In this document: positions 34,532-46,119 of the stretch, piece by piece | Numbering within the stretch: the first letter of the stretch is position 1 | Layout: every line of letters starts with the position of its first letter | From: Ulva prolifera | Lineage: Eukaryota > Chlorophyta > Ulvophyceae > Ulvales > Ulvaceae | Direction: 5' to 3' | DNA length: 64,000 nucleotides | NCBI GenBank assembly: GCA_023078555.1 | Contig: CM041203.1 | Span: 391,481 to 455,480 of the forward strand | Program-made: the position numbers and the translations under genes | The notes under the pieces: model-generated | The model's input: only the letters and a program-made list of their open reading frames with translations | Told to the model about the DNA's origin: nothing | Databases searched by the model: none

Positions 34532-37501
34532 GTAGCGTGCACGCAGAACTTGCACTGTCTTTCTGAGCAACTAAGACGCTCGCGCCTTCACTGTGCGCTG
34601 TTGCGACAGATACGACAGGCTGCGGAGAAAGTGTACGAGAAGGTTTGAACCAAGGGCAGGAACCGCTGTTTGCAGGCGTTTGAGAATCTCTTCAAATCTG
34701 GCATTAATGTGAATCTGTTTGAAATTCTTTCCGCAGCATCTGTGAATTGTGATGAGGAGTCAGGTGCCACGCTCTCGGCCAACAAACAACCAGCTTTTGT
34801 GCGCTCTTCCCTACGATGCGAAATGCTCCAGCATTGAGACGTTCATACCCAGCATCTGCATACTGGATTTTTTTTCTAAAGCTGTTTGATCTTTAGGTAC
34901 AAAGCTCACTTTCGTTGGGAACACTTCGTGCGCAATGGCGAGGTTCAGATTGAATCGTTGCCAAAGGAAACAGAACCTTGTGCGTCTGTAACAGCAGCAT
35001 TTCTCAAGGTGCGCTGGGATGTGTGAACAGTGTCGCTGTCGCGCATACCGAAGCCTTTGTTTCGCTATAACTGTATCTTTGTATGAGTGTGCTTCGTGAT
35101 CCTAAACGCCGAGACGAGAGCAATCTACAGGAATAAAGTCGTCTTGTGTCATGGCATCGCTTGGAAGGTCGATATTTTGACGCTCGAGCAGTAGTTGACG
35201 CCGAACATCGATGTGCAGGTCCTTGGTATATTGCAGCAGGTTGAGCGGAGCTGTACACCAAAGCGTAACATTTTGCAAGTACGGACCTTCAAACACTGTG
35301 GAGGTGTCTTTTACATTCACTGAAGTCACCTGCGAGCGTGTGCAGATCTTAGCCACTAACACACGAAGGACAAAGGTGCTGGAACTTTCATCGGGTACGC
35401 ACAGGATCCCAGATGAGCTGAAAAAGCATTACCTTACAGATGATCAGGGGGCTCAGTATTCGACAAATTTGGATAGAAATCGATATGGCAGCGACAATAA
35501 TTATCTCTTCACCGTCATCAAGCATGACCTTGAAACGCTTGGCCTGTGCCCTTGTTTGGCAGATGTTGAGATCATAGACGCAAAAGCACAGGGCGACTCT
35601 CAGCTGGTGACCGCTGGTGTAGAAACATGCACATGTGGCAATGTTGCACCGCGGAAGAGTAGAATTCCACAGCCTGTTGCACAAGGGGAGTGCAGTCAGC
35701 TCTTTGAGGCGCTTGTGGCCGCTGCTGTAGGTATGCGAATGAACGTTTGAATTCCAGATCCCCTTTTCAAACCCATCTACTGTAATGAAAGCAGACAGTG
35801 TTAGAATATTTTCCGGGTGCAGATGCAACAGATCAAGCCGACACGGACACTGCTGCAAATGAGCCATTGCCGCATGAGGCAGCAGGTCAGTGTAAGCCCA
35901 TGCCTGATTTTCCCGTCAACGGCAATATTGCAGTCAGGCCACCTGCAGCTGCAGGAGCATCTGTAGGAGCAGCTGCAGTGGGTCCCACAGGTGCAGGCGA
36001 GTCATCCAAGCCCTCGCCTCGGAAGCGAGGTGGCCCTCGCAGGGTTCCGACTGCCTTGTTTTCTGTCAATTCTTCAGACCTTATGGGCTGTGGGTTATCC
36101 AATCTAGGGAATTCTGGACTGGTGGTTGGTGACCTAGACTTTGACCGGAAGGATGAGGTGGAGCAAGGGCAGTCAAAACGTATGCGGCGGGGTGGTGATG
36201 GCGATACATTAAGTGAGCAGGGCGATACAGATAGGTATCTTAAAAATGTGAATGCGGAGGTGCCAGAGAGTGCGGAGCCCTGGCGTGGCCGAGTAACACG
36301 TGAGGGCTCCATCGTGGCTGGGAACAATGGCAGCGTGAGTAAGGATGTTCGGGCTCTTGTCACTGATGTGCAACAATTGCACAGTCAGCAACAGGTTCTG
36401 CGGAAGACATTGGATGTGCAAAAGCGCACTTCAGTTGAGAGTGAGATGCTGATCGGGTGTGCAATGCTAGTTTACTGCAGCACTTGCCCCGGTCTTGATG
36501 CTAATTACAATTTCATCACATTTATTTGACACAAAATGCTACAATATGAATGTCTGGTATTGCAGACAACTGCAGAGAGGAGTACAAGCTTTGCATGAGG
36601 ACCGGACCAAGATGCAGGTAACCCTTGAAGCGACTGGAATACGCGTGACGCAGCTTGAGCAGGCACTGACTATCAGCAAGGATCAGATCACCGCCCTCAC
36701 CAACCTAGTGTCAGGACTGCTTTCAAACGATCGGGACCGGGTAACACAATTGTTACCAAAGGGTACCTTCTCAGGCACAGTGTCCCATGCTGCGGAAGCG
36801 GGAACCGGCGTTGAAAAGTCTCTTCCATTCGAGGCTCCTGAGCACAGGGTAACGGCAGCTCCTGCAGGTCTGGCTTCTGCTGTGGCTGAGCAAGCTGCTG
36901 CTGGAGCTGAAGCTGCTGCTGCCGAAGGGGCTGCTGCTGGACTACCAACATCAGCAGAGCAAGCTGCAGTTATTGCTAACAAAGGCTCCACAACGCTGGT
37001 CGGAAGTGGGAGAGACAGGGGTAACCTGGCTGCCCTGTTGCCAGGCGGGGGATCCCCCGAAGGAATTGTTGACAGGCCACATGCCACTGCGATTGGATCT
37101 TCATTACAGCCAGGACAGGATGCCCTTGGTGCGCTCCGAATTACAAATTACTGACTTGCAGCTTTGCTGCCAGTGGGTGCAGAATCTCACAGGCTCTCCA
37201 ACTGTGAATGCACAGCGCAGGGTTTCCGGAGAGTGACGCTGCTGCAGACATTGGAATCAAGGACGAAGACACTGAGGCGATTAAAACGCTACCAAAGTTT
37301 GACAACTTTGGCAGCTTGTCAGATCTTGGGTCTCTGTTCTCTGGTGGCGGGCAGGGGCGCTCGGTCGATGTGAGCAGGCCACCACCACGTGCAAATGTTA
37401 GCATCACCTCTCCCCATCCGGTTTTGTCAAAGCCACAGGGACCGGCAGTTGATATCCGAGATGAAGCAGCTCCAAACGCATCAACCATTCCTAGTGCATG
37501 A
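34532..37501 (+). CDS. Coiled-coil protein with Ala-rich tail, unrecognised
   Basis: The 3' part is a firm exon chain: an exon ending 35730, then 35823-36456, 36566-37128 and 37221-37501, all joining with matching phases. Residues in order: LKKHYLTDDQGAQYSTNLDR; a low-complexity Ala/Gly stretch; SPRKRGGPRRVPTALFS with a possible nuclear signal KRMRRGG; a long coiled coil across the 36456/36566 splice (VRALVTDVQQLHSQQQVLRK, ...QLQRGVQALHEDRTKMQ, VTQLEQALTISKDQITALTN); an Ala/Glu-rich run; and an end with LPKFDNFGSLSDLGSLFSGG. Likely upstream exons are 34532-34642 (LLRQIRQAAEKVYEK), 34676 on (AFENLFKSGINVNLFEILSA) and about 34898-35009, but their joins are not all in phase. No family is recognised. 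Confidence 0.6.
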
Positions 37502-38363
37502 AAATTCAAAATGTGACAGTAAAAGCCACTGTGCAAGTGGCTGTAGGTTCGAACCTTCATGCTAAACGTCAAGTGTTCCATGGCGCATGCAAGAGAATGT
37601 TTCGCATTTGGTTGTGACTCGCCTATTCTATATGTGAACAAAACAGTATCTGTTTGTGGTGGTGTTGAGTGAGTGTAGGGGTGATCGGCATCGAGAGTGT
37701 GTTGTGCTTGGAGGCGTGAGTTTGTACTTTCTGTTGACAGCAGTGCAACTTCCATGTGTAACCTTGTACGACTGTTGACTACTTGAACATGGTCCGACTC
37801 ACTAGAGTCTGACACAGTAGTCGGTGGTGTGACATGATCATTGCACCATGGCCCTATGACAAATGCCTACACATGATGACACACTATTTTCAATGGTGAG
37901 GACGTTATGAAAGCTACCCCCTCATTTCCAGGTGGTCGTCAGTTCGATTCTGGATGCGCTTTCGGAATCGAAACAGCTGTGGTTGACCACCTCGCTAGCG
38001 CAGGAGGAGGCCCTGAGAGTTTGTCTAATAGGGTTGTCTAGGTGGTTACCCCTTCGGCTTGAGGCGTCTTCAATCGGATTTGTCAGTGACATCTATAGGA
38101 TACGGCTCAGTAAATCCAGATTTACTTTACTTAATCTCGTACGCAGGCTACATCAGACTCCCAAATTATTTTCGTAGCCCACAGGACAGGCCAGATGTCA
38201 CCAAGAAAGTCGCAGCCTTATGCAAGACCTTGCCAGCAGCATCTACTGGGTTTAGCATTCAGTCCAAATGAGAAAGGTGCTTTTTTGTATGTGCCAACCG
38301 TCCCTGTAACCTTGTAACTTCAGACGGTGCCATGATCCTTTGTGCCAGGGGGTGATGATAGCA
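37502..38363. other. 3' UTR and spacer, no gene seen
   Basis: Convergent spacer between two coiled-coil genes. + frames at 37932-38271 lack splice or family support. A GGTTCGAACC word at about 37546 and TTCGATTC at about 37953 resemble pol III B-boxes, but neither closes a tRNA. Confidence 0.45.
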
Positions 38364-40623
38364 TCATGGTGTCTTGCTCACCTCCTGAAACAACAAACGA
38401 TTGTGAACCTGCAAATCAGCACTCAATCGTTTATGAGCCATTGCAGCATGTTGCAACAGTGAATTGTCTTCTATCGGCATTGCATCTTGCTGCAGCAGAT
38501 CTGAGCAGTGTTTCTGAACGGTGGTCATGTCATGGGCTCTTTGGTGATGCAAGGCATTGCTGGCCTCGGGATGCCTTGTGCTATGTCCATCACTCTTCCT
38601 CCATCTCACGGTTGACACAGTTTTTCGAGTCTGTGCCTCGTGACAATGTCCTTTGAAACACCCCACATGGCTGCAAGAGTGATCTTTTGTGAGTCTGTCC
38701 AACGAATTTGACAGCAGGGGATGTTTTTCTCCGCACGCACAGTAGTTCGATTTGGGCTGTCGCTTGTGCACTTCCTGGGGATATTTTGAACAACACGTTC
38801 CATGAAAAGCATTGTCCTTGAATCCAGGACAATCTCGGACCATACCCCCGATTGGGCTGCAAGCGTGAACACCAAAGTTGGCTCTCCTGAACATTTCAAG
38901 CTCAGAAATTGAGGCATGCAGCGCTGCCTCAATAGCTCTCCGATGGTCAGACTCTCTTTGAACAGCTTGCATGACGGGGTCATGCTTCTGAGCAAGCCTG
39001 GTAGCTACCAAGTGTTGTTCCAGATGAGCATTGACCATGCACAGAACACGAGTTTTGGCCGCTGCTGAATCCAAATTTGTAATCAACTGAAAATTTCTCA
39101 TGCGGCAGCATGCAAGGTGCTTCTCCAGGCGTTTCACTTTGCTGGCGGTTTCCTTCAACTGCAGCACCCTCGATGTTGCAAATGACTGAGCATCAATCGT
39201 ACGGACTGAGTGTCTGTGATCGTCTCATAACGTCAGCTGTATTGGAACCAACCTCCCTTTCCAGCTGCGAGATGGTGGAACGTGCTCGGTCCTGATCTAT
39301 TCGCAGCTGTAAACATTGTGCATGGACTTTGAACAAGTCCTCGCCCTGTTGCTGAAGGCACAGCCACATCCCTGTCAACAGTCCCTGGCAGTGCCACAGC
39401 AAGGTCTGCGCTTGCGCCCGAACCGCCTGCACCGTATGAAAAGAATTAAGCAAACCTCTTTGTTATGAAGTGTCGCAGGTCTAAGTGGTGTAGACGCTTT
39501 CCTCCTCGGCTTTGGAGTAAATGGAGAGTGTCAACAGGGTAGCGCACTTCAGACAGCCACGACTTCTGCAAGACATCTGCAACGAGTTTCGTCAGACTCA
39601 ACAGCTGCTCCTTCGATCTATGGTGGCCAGATGCTCCAAGTTCAGCTCCAAGTATAGATGTGGTGGAGCACCTTGCGCTGGACCAGGACACGTCTGCCTC
39701 AGCCTTTCCCACTGTGTGCATGTCAGGCGGTCAAGGTAGCACATGCGCATGCGCATTTGTGACATTAGCTCAAATTCCAAAGACAGTATGGCCTTGAAGC
39801 AAAGCTCATTAAACAGACTCTTGTGCTGAGTATCTTTCAGACATTTTGATGTAATCTGCAGGCTTTGGAACAAGCAAGTGCCTGTGCTTGAACGGTTGTG
39901 TGTGTCAATAGCTCACATGATCACCGCATGGTATGTGCAGCCACGGTTCACACCTGAAATGTTTGCCATTGACTTGGCGTTTGTTGATGCATTGTCCAAG
40001 AGCGAAGTCTTCACATCTTGCTGCAATGCCGTGACTATGGAAGATGGTTGGTGAATGCAAGATCTTGTCACTGCCAAAAGTGCATGCAGCAAATTCGAGT
40101 TGCTTTCATCTTGCTGTGCACCACCCAACGTGCTGTTGAGAACATGCTCAGCTACGAGGCTGGCGATGAGGTATCGGTCAGTTTGGGATCCAGCCTCCCT
40201 GACAAAGCGCCCTTTAACGCGCATGCACATGTTGCCCACCGATGTTGCGCTTGAGCTCTGCTGTATAGACGTATAGTCAACAAATTGATAGCTTGCTTGG
40301 CGTTCTTTCTCACACCGGTGAGGTGACCATACTGGGGCGGCTGAAACCGTCAGGAAGTCGCTGCATCGCGCGTCGGAGTGCGCACTGGTGGCAGACCGGG
40401 ACGCCATGCTGTGGAGCAGCCCACAAACCTTCCTACACTGCCGACTTAGCTCATACATGTACACTGAAGCACATTCTGTTCGTGGGCTGAGCTCAGCCGA
40501 GTGCGACTGGTTGGATCTGGACACAGGCTGACAATGCCATCTCATCTCGTTTGTGTCCCCTTCTTTGCAAGCAGGCGCCACAGCGGATTCTTTGCACTGC
40601 GTTGCTGTGACTAGCACGAGCAC
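38364..40623 (-). CDS. Large coiled-coil protein, unrecognised
   Basis: Successive - strand frames 40623-39913, 39873-39598, 39721-39446, 39453-39193 and 39167-38364 have GT-AG borders and read as one Gln/Leu/Ser-rich alpha-helical protein. Examples are LIASLVAEHVLNSTLGGAQQ, HKSLFNELCFKAILSLEFEL, KEQLLSLTKLVADVLQKSWL, QCLQLRIDQDRARSTISQLE and LQLKETASKVKRLEKHLACC. The last exon ends LFQEVSKTP. I did not verify every intron phase, and the true start may lie upstream of 40623. Cys and His are frequent but form no clear zinc motif. A flagellar or centrosomal scaffold is possible, but this is only an inference. Confidence 0.55.
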
Positions 40624-41126
40624 CCTGGAATTCGACCCTGCTCATGCATCACTGAGGCGTTGGTGACAGCCACACATACGCTGCAGATTGCTGTCCGACG
40701 TCAAGGCATTTCGAACCCTGCGAGAGGCGAAAGCATAAATTTCGATTACATGCTGGCGCATGCTACGAACACGTCGCAGCGGGATCGGCTTGTCGCGAGG
40801 CTCAGCTGAGCCGGAGGTAGGCCTGGCTGACCAGCAGCAAATTGAGCAAGTTCCCACAACCCTGCGTATCCGTACTTGTGTATGATGTACAATATCATTG
40901 CGAACTGCGCTTGGGTGTCGAGGGTCGTGCATCTCCGGACAGCACAGTGATACGACATCTTGCCATAGACAATTCTACAGTATGCCCGTGATCTCGAATC
41001 CGTGGGAAGTTGTAGGAAAGTCCGCCAACGCAAAACACGCCAGAGGTAAAGGCTAACCCTGAACTGAGGCGTCGCTGGATCACGGATGTGACATGTAAGA
41101 ATGAAAGGACAATGCAGAGTGCACAG

Positions 41127-41539
41127 AGTTGTGTTTGACGCGTAAAGGATTGCAGCATCTGGTAGGTCTAGAAGCGTTCCCCGACTTGAGGTCCTTGTGG
41201 ATTGACCACAACAACCTAGTTGTGCTGGACCACCTGGATCATAATTTTCGGCTGAAGGCACTTTACGCACATGACAACAAGATTTGCACTCTGGAAGGAT
41301 CTTTGAGATGTTTGAAGTCTCTGAACGTGTTGGATCTGAGTGGAAACTGCATTCGTGACGTTCAAAAGGTTACCAAGGTATTGGCAGACCTAGTTCATTT
41401 GGAGACATTAAACTTGATGGGCAATCCTTGCTGTGAGGAGACAAGCTACCGGCTCTTGCTTATTCATAGCATTCCATCCCTTCGGATTTTGGATGGTCAT
41501 GTGATTCTGAAATCTGAGCGGAAAAAGGTGGCTTCTTGA
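41127..41539 (+). CDS. Leucine-rich-repeat protein, LRRC72-like
   Basis: An exon beginning after a CACAG acceptor reads LCLTRKGLQHLVGLEAFPDL and then four LRR units of the SDS22/LRRC type: LRSLWIDHNNLVVL, LKALYAHDNKICTL, LNVLDLSGNCIRDV, LETLNLMGNPCCEE. It ends with an LRRcap-like YRLLLIHSIPSLRILDGHVI. That order, and the capping segment, are those of short ciliary LRR proteins such as LRRC72. The N-terminal exon(s) were not found. The frame stops at 41537-41539, but a 23-nt candidate intron (GTGGCT...TTGCAG) would allow phase-0 continuation into the open frame that follows to ~42087. Confidence 0.7.
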
Positions 41540-42223
41540 GCTGCTTGCAGTGTATGATGACTGCAGTCCCAAAACTAAGCATTGAGACCTGTCAGCAGGC
41601 AAGTCTTACATTTAGACATGATCAAGAGCTCAGATCCGCATTCTTTTCTGCTTTGCCAAAACACCAGCCACACAGTGTGTCAGTCAATGAACAAAGCTAC
41701 CATGAAAGAGTGACACAGAGGCAATGCCAATGCATTTGTAATCAGAGGAAGCTGGGAGCTGAATACGCAATGCAGTCGCTATACCACATTGATCCACACC
41801 CTCGTCAAGATGCGGCACATTCTCTGCCCACACCGCCTGGATGGGTTACATATAGTTTGCATGACAGTATCGACAGAGGTGTGCCTCATGAGGGCCTTGC
41901 AGATGGACACAGGACGGGTGACAGCCTGTACAGGTGTGCCGAGTTTCACACGCTTGCTCAGATTTTGTACAATACAATATTGTGCCAATCTGCCAGGACT
42001 TTCGGTACGCCGCAGGTGCAAGGATGTCTTTTCTTACTATGTTGCGGATACCCAAACATCCGCAGCGCAGGCTCATCAAAATTGTGAAGCTCTTGTAGCA
42101 GCCACGCAATTCGATACGGTGTCTCACCAGCGGTATGCTGGTCCAAAGCACACGACAAGCAAAACTGTTGTGAAACATTGCAGCATGAAGCTCTGAACAA
42201 CACTGGCTGGCCCACGTGGGGGT

Positions 42224-42257
<34 letters not shown>

Positions 42258-43240
42258 GCGCAAGCAGCATGTACGTGATTTGTACTCGATGCTCCTGATT
42301 CATCACACATCGCACACACGGCATTCTGCAAGGAATAATGTTGAGGGTATGTGACCAGATTGTGGGTAACAAGCTGTGACAGGGATGCTTTCACGAGTGG
42401 TGGCAGATCGTTGGGTGGGGACCAGAGCCCCCTTAATGGAAAGTGCGTAAGTGCCAGATGGCTGGCCTGAATATGCACGTGTGACCCGCGTGCCTGTGCT
42501 CCCAAATCCCTTAACTCGGGCGTAGGCCCTGGCAACAAGTTCTGCCTTGCATGTATGACCCCATTGTTGTCATGCGCTCTGAGATGGCTCTGGTCGCCAC
42601 ATCTCCCGGGGGACTAGGAGTGCCTCTGCGACAATGTGGAGCATTGGTGGATGTGCCCCCTTTACGCTGCGGGCATATACTGCTGGCACAATGACTATGC
42701 TGCTATCCATGTTGTTGAGCGAGTGGCATATGTAGAGTACATGTTGCTGTGCTGCACACTTGTGATCCCGCTAGCGTATGGATGGCACCTGTGCGTGGTT
42801 CCTCAGGACTGACCTCCACATGGAATATTGCCACAAGAATCGCGCAACAACAACGCACGACACAACTACAACGCAGCCATCATGAGATGCGGCACAACCC
42901 ATTTGGGTCCCCGGCCAAGCCACCCTGCCCTGCAGCAGATACCCCCATGTCCTGCACACACACAATGAATGTGAGGGGTGCATCCATCCGCACGTGGCAT
43001 GCGTGTGGCTGGAGGCATGTGGGGGGTGGGATTTTGTAGAGGAATGCAAATTTGTGAGTGGTGTTGACAGGCTGCTTTGTCGCGGTTCTGCGTAAAGACA
43101 CAAATTCAATGCCTGCATACCCCTGACCTTTGTCTCACTCCATGCCGCCGTGGCATCCAACTTTCCCAGGTGCAGATGATCTAGCAGCTCCGCGCTCGTG
43201 CTGCATGTGCAGCCATAGCAGGTGGTTGCTCCGGTCAGTG
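41540..43240. other. Unassigned, low-complexity accessory DNA
   Basis: A + frame continues from 41536 to 42087 and may be the 3' part of the LRR gene. From 42.2 kb on there is a long G run, then GC-rich sequence with GTGAGTGGTGTTGAC (about 43055), a word also present near 10229. I see no gene in 42300-43240. Confidence 0.4.
42224..42255. repeat. G32 homopolymer
   Basis: Uninterrupted run of about 32 G preceded by GGGGGT. Translations of it produce poly-Gly and poly-Pro artefact frames on both strands. Confidence 0.9.
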
Positions 43241-43280
43241 GAGTGTGAAATGCCGGTCCCCTCGGAAGGCCGATATAGAC

Positions 43281-43291
43281 ATATATATATT

Positions 43292-43323
<32 letters not shown>
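43281..43323. repeat. (AT)n microsatellite
   Basis: ATATATATAT TTGT followed by about 13 further AT units, at the left edge of the repeat island. Confidence 0.9.
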
Positions 43324-43325
<2 letters not shown>

Positions 43326-43369
43326 AGCGACAAGCCCCCCTTCTGGGGGCTCTTACGCTTTGATACTCG

Positions 43370-44050
43370 AAGCTGAAGCATGAAGCTCGATGCTGCCGGA
43401 GCGCTGCAACCAGCGTGGCCAGAGGTGCATCGCAGCTGCGGCGCCCTGCTGCTCGATGCACGGTGCTCGACGCTCAATGTAAGCGCTTTCTGTCGCAGTT
43501 ATTATAATGCAAAGGTCATGATCAGAATTTGTGATGTTCCAGCAGTGCTCGAAGTGGCCGGGTCCGTGGCGGAGCGCCGCTGAAAAGCTCGACAGCCAGT
43601 AGACGTGGCCGGAAGGGGAGCCCAAAGGGGGGCCTGTCGATCCTCGACGCTTGAGAAAACCGATGCTCGAACCCAACGCAAGTGATGCCTGATACGCTGA
43701 AAACATTGCAAATGCTACACATAAGTTCTGTGATGCATAAGCTGGCTCCGAAGCGGTCGCATCCGTGGCGGAGCGCTGCAGCCAGCGTGGCCAGAGGTGC
43801 AGCGCTCTGCTGCGCGATGCGTCATGCTCGAAGCTCGATGCGATTCGTTTCTGATGCACTAAGTACGATGCTTTCAATTTAATTAAAATATGCGATGCCT
43901 CGGCTGCGCCAGAAGCGGCCGCATCCGTGGCGGAGCGCCGCTGAAAGGCGCGTGGCCAGAGGTGCAGCGCAACTTCGGCGCCCGATACCGCTGCAGAGGA
44001 ACGACGCGAACGCGAGGCGACCTGCGTCGCGGGGTTTCTGGAAGCAGATG
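43370..44050. repeat. Diverged tandem array, about four ~180-bp units
   Basis: A GC-rich core, GCATCCGTGGCGGAGCGC then GTGGCCAGAGGTGCA.CGC, recurs at about 43400, 43565, 43765 and 43930, spaced roughly 165-195 bases. Each core is followed by an AT-richer part with GATGCTCGA/GCTCGATGC words. Units differ by indels and substitutions, so the array is old. It ends where the non-LTR retrotransposon frame begins and may belong to it. Confidence 0.6.
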
Positions 44051-44055
44051 CACCG

Positions 44056-45450
44056 ATGCGAAGCCGACGCCGAGGCCCCGACGCGGAGGCGAGGCCGGAA
44101 CGGAGCAGCCGCCGGACAATGGATACATACATACATACAGTGAGTCGCCCGGGCCGGCAGTCGCCCGGGCCGGCGAGCGGCGACACCATCGCCAAGGTGT
44201 TACCTGGTATGCAGCAGCGTATCACTAAGGTGGTTGCCCTGCGCCGCCGGGCGGCTCTGCTTGCCAGCCATGACGTCGCCACGCTCGAGGGTGCATGCAA
44301 CTTGGCACGGCTTCGCAGCTGTGCTTGCCGTGCAGCCACCCTTTGGTCGAGCACCCTGCCGCTCTCCCAGGCGCTGCGAATGACTGACATGGAGTTCATG
44401 CTGAGCATCAGGTATCTCCTGGGCATGTCCCCAGCCCCTCCCAATGCGGTCGGCTCGCGCTGCGAATGTGGCACATTCATACAGCCGCATGATCTCGACC
44501 ACGCGATGAATTGCACACACAATGCGGGGACCTGGACTTCGCGCCACAATATCGTTGAAAAACAATGGCGCGAGATCGGGTCCCACGCGTGTGTGGCATC
44601 CACGCGCATCCCGCGCACAGCGCCGTTCGTCCGCGCGCGGCTCGCGGCCGCTCCGAGGCAGATCCATGCTGGCCCATTGGGCCCGACCCCCCCTGCTCCG
44701 CCCCAGCCCGCCTCCCAGGTCGCGGGCCCTTCGCGCGGGGCGACCTTGCCCGCGGAGCCGATACCTGCAGCCCCGCCGCCGCCGGTCGCGCGTGCGGACG
44801 CGGCGCCGGCACCTGCGACTGCTCCGGCCGCCGACGCCGATGCCGGGCACAGCGCCCAGCCGGGGCGCCACGCGCCAGACGCAGCGCAGGCTGCGGCCCT
44901 GGCGGCGGCAGCGGCGCCAGGTGGCCAGGATCCGGCGGGGCCTGGGGAGCAGGCCGCTGCCGCGCAGGCAATGGCGCTGGCGCAGGTGTTCAGGGCAGTG
45001 GCCCAGGAGAAACTGGGGGACATCATGTTTATGCCGCCGGGTGACCCTTTGTGCATAGGAGATGTGTCGGTTGTGAACCCCTGTGCTGGTTCCTATTGCG
45101 GCCGTGCGGCCCGCGAGGACGGGGGTGCTGCGGAGACGCGGGACGTGCAGAAACGCACTGCTTATCGTTTGTACGACCCTGATGCGTATAGTTTTGTGCC
45201 GTTGTCGCATGAGACGCATGGTCGATTGGGACGGCCTGCCATGAATCACTTGAATCGGCTGGCGGAGGTTGCGTCTCGGTGTGGCAAGGTGAACCGTGCT
45301 TTGTTTGTGACGAATGCTCTGCGCCGGTTGAGTGTGGCGTTGTGCAAGGGGAATGCTCTTGTGCTCCGTGCGGGGCTTCAACCTTTGGCTGGCATCACCG
45401 GCCGAGCTGTGGTACGTGCTCGTGCCCGGCCTAGTGCCATGACTGCGTGA
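44056..45450 (+). mobile_element. Non-LTR retrotransposon, 3' end of ORF2
   Basis: A 464-codon GC-rich frame. RCECGTFIQPHDLDHAMNC followed by TSRHN is the Cys/His zinc motif found after the reverse transcriptase in LINE-type ORF2 proteins. A Pro/Ala-rich linker of about 110 residues follows. The last part (IGDVSVVNPCAGSY, ETRDVQKRTAYRLYD, YSFVPLSHETHGRLGRPA) has the D...K pattern of the C-terminal nuclease-like domain seen in LINEs of algae and oomycetes. No reverse transcriptase or N-terminal endonuclease precedes it, so this is a 5'-truncated copy. The 567-codon frame on the opposite strand (43353-45056) is an antisense artefact of the GC bias. Confidence 0.62.
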
Positions 45451-45513
45451 GTGGATTTCCGTGTGTATTCCTGGCAACGGCTCGCTGCCCGGCCTCTGTC
45501 CTTTGTAACTACA

Positions 45514-45657
45514 TACAGTGATGCTGAATATTATACTTATGATACATACAGTGATGCTGAATATAATACTTATGATACAGAATACAGAATTAAAACAAAA
45601 ATGATGCTGAATATTATACTTATGATACAGTGATGCTGAATATTATACTTATGATAT
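45514..45657 (+). repeat. Tandem ~30-bp repeat, putative LINE tail
   Basis: About four copies of (ACATACAGT)GATGCTGAATAT, then TATACTTATGAT, with small variants, start about 60 bases after the retrotransposon stop codon. Many non-LTR elements end in short tandem repeats instead of poly(A), so this is probably the element's 3' tail. Confidence 0.6.
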
Positions 45658-45819
45658 ATGCCTCTGTGGGGAAGGCGTATCGAGTGATGCTGTGCGATGG
45701 GGCCTTGATCATTTTGATTGATTTGATGCACGAATATGATACACCCAGCCCGCGTAGCTCGATCCCTGCAACTTGTGGCATGGCCACCGTGACCCAACCT
45801 GCTGCTGACTCATACATAC

Positions 45820-45821
<2 letters not shown>

Positions 45822-45856
<35 letters not shown>

Positions 45857-45869
45857 ACCCCCCCCCCCC
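45822..45869. repeat. C35-A-C12 homopolymer tract
   Basis: A C run of about 35, one A, then about 12 C, then CACACACA. It is intergenic between the retrotransposon tail and the EST1-like gene. Confidence 0.9.
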
Positions 45870-46119
45870 ACACACACCACATGCATTGGGCGGTGGAGGC
45901 GTTGATGCCTGCAGCTGTCGACATGCCATGGCACCGCTGGATTGAATCAGAAGCAGGTCGAGAGACATGCCGACACGCGTTGAGCCAGATCAGACCTCTC
46001 AGCATACCCAAGAGTGGATTTGATCCTACAGATGGTGACGATTCTACAAGAAGTCGAGACGACGTCCGCTGTTGCCAACGCGCTGCGTTTGAGACACAAG
46101 CGATCTATCAGTCAACATC

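Noticed and set aside
37925..37985. Possible tRNA (TTCGATTC T-loop-like word)
   Set aside because: The T arm closes only three to four pairs and no acceptor stem or anticodon arm can be drawn. The same applies to GGTTCGAACC near 37546 and GGGTTCGAACACCC near 10018.
43353..45056. 567-codon frame on the - strand
   Set aside because: It is antisense to the LINE frame and the tandem array. The Ala/Arg/Ser-rich composition follows from GC bias, and it has no recognisable domain.
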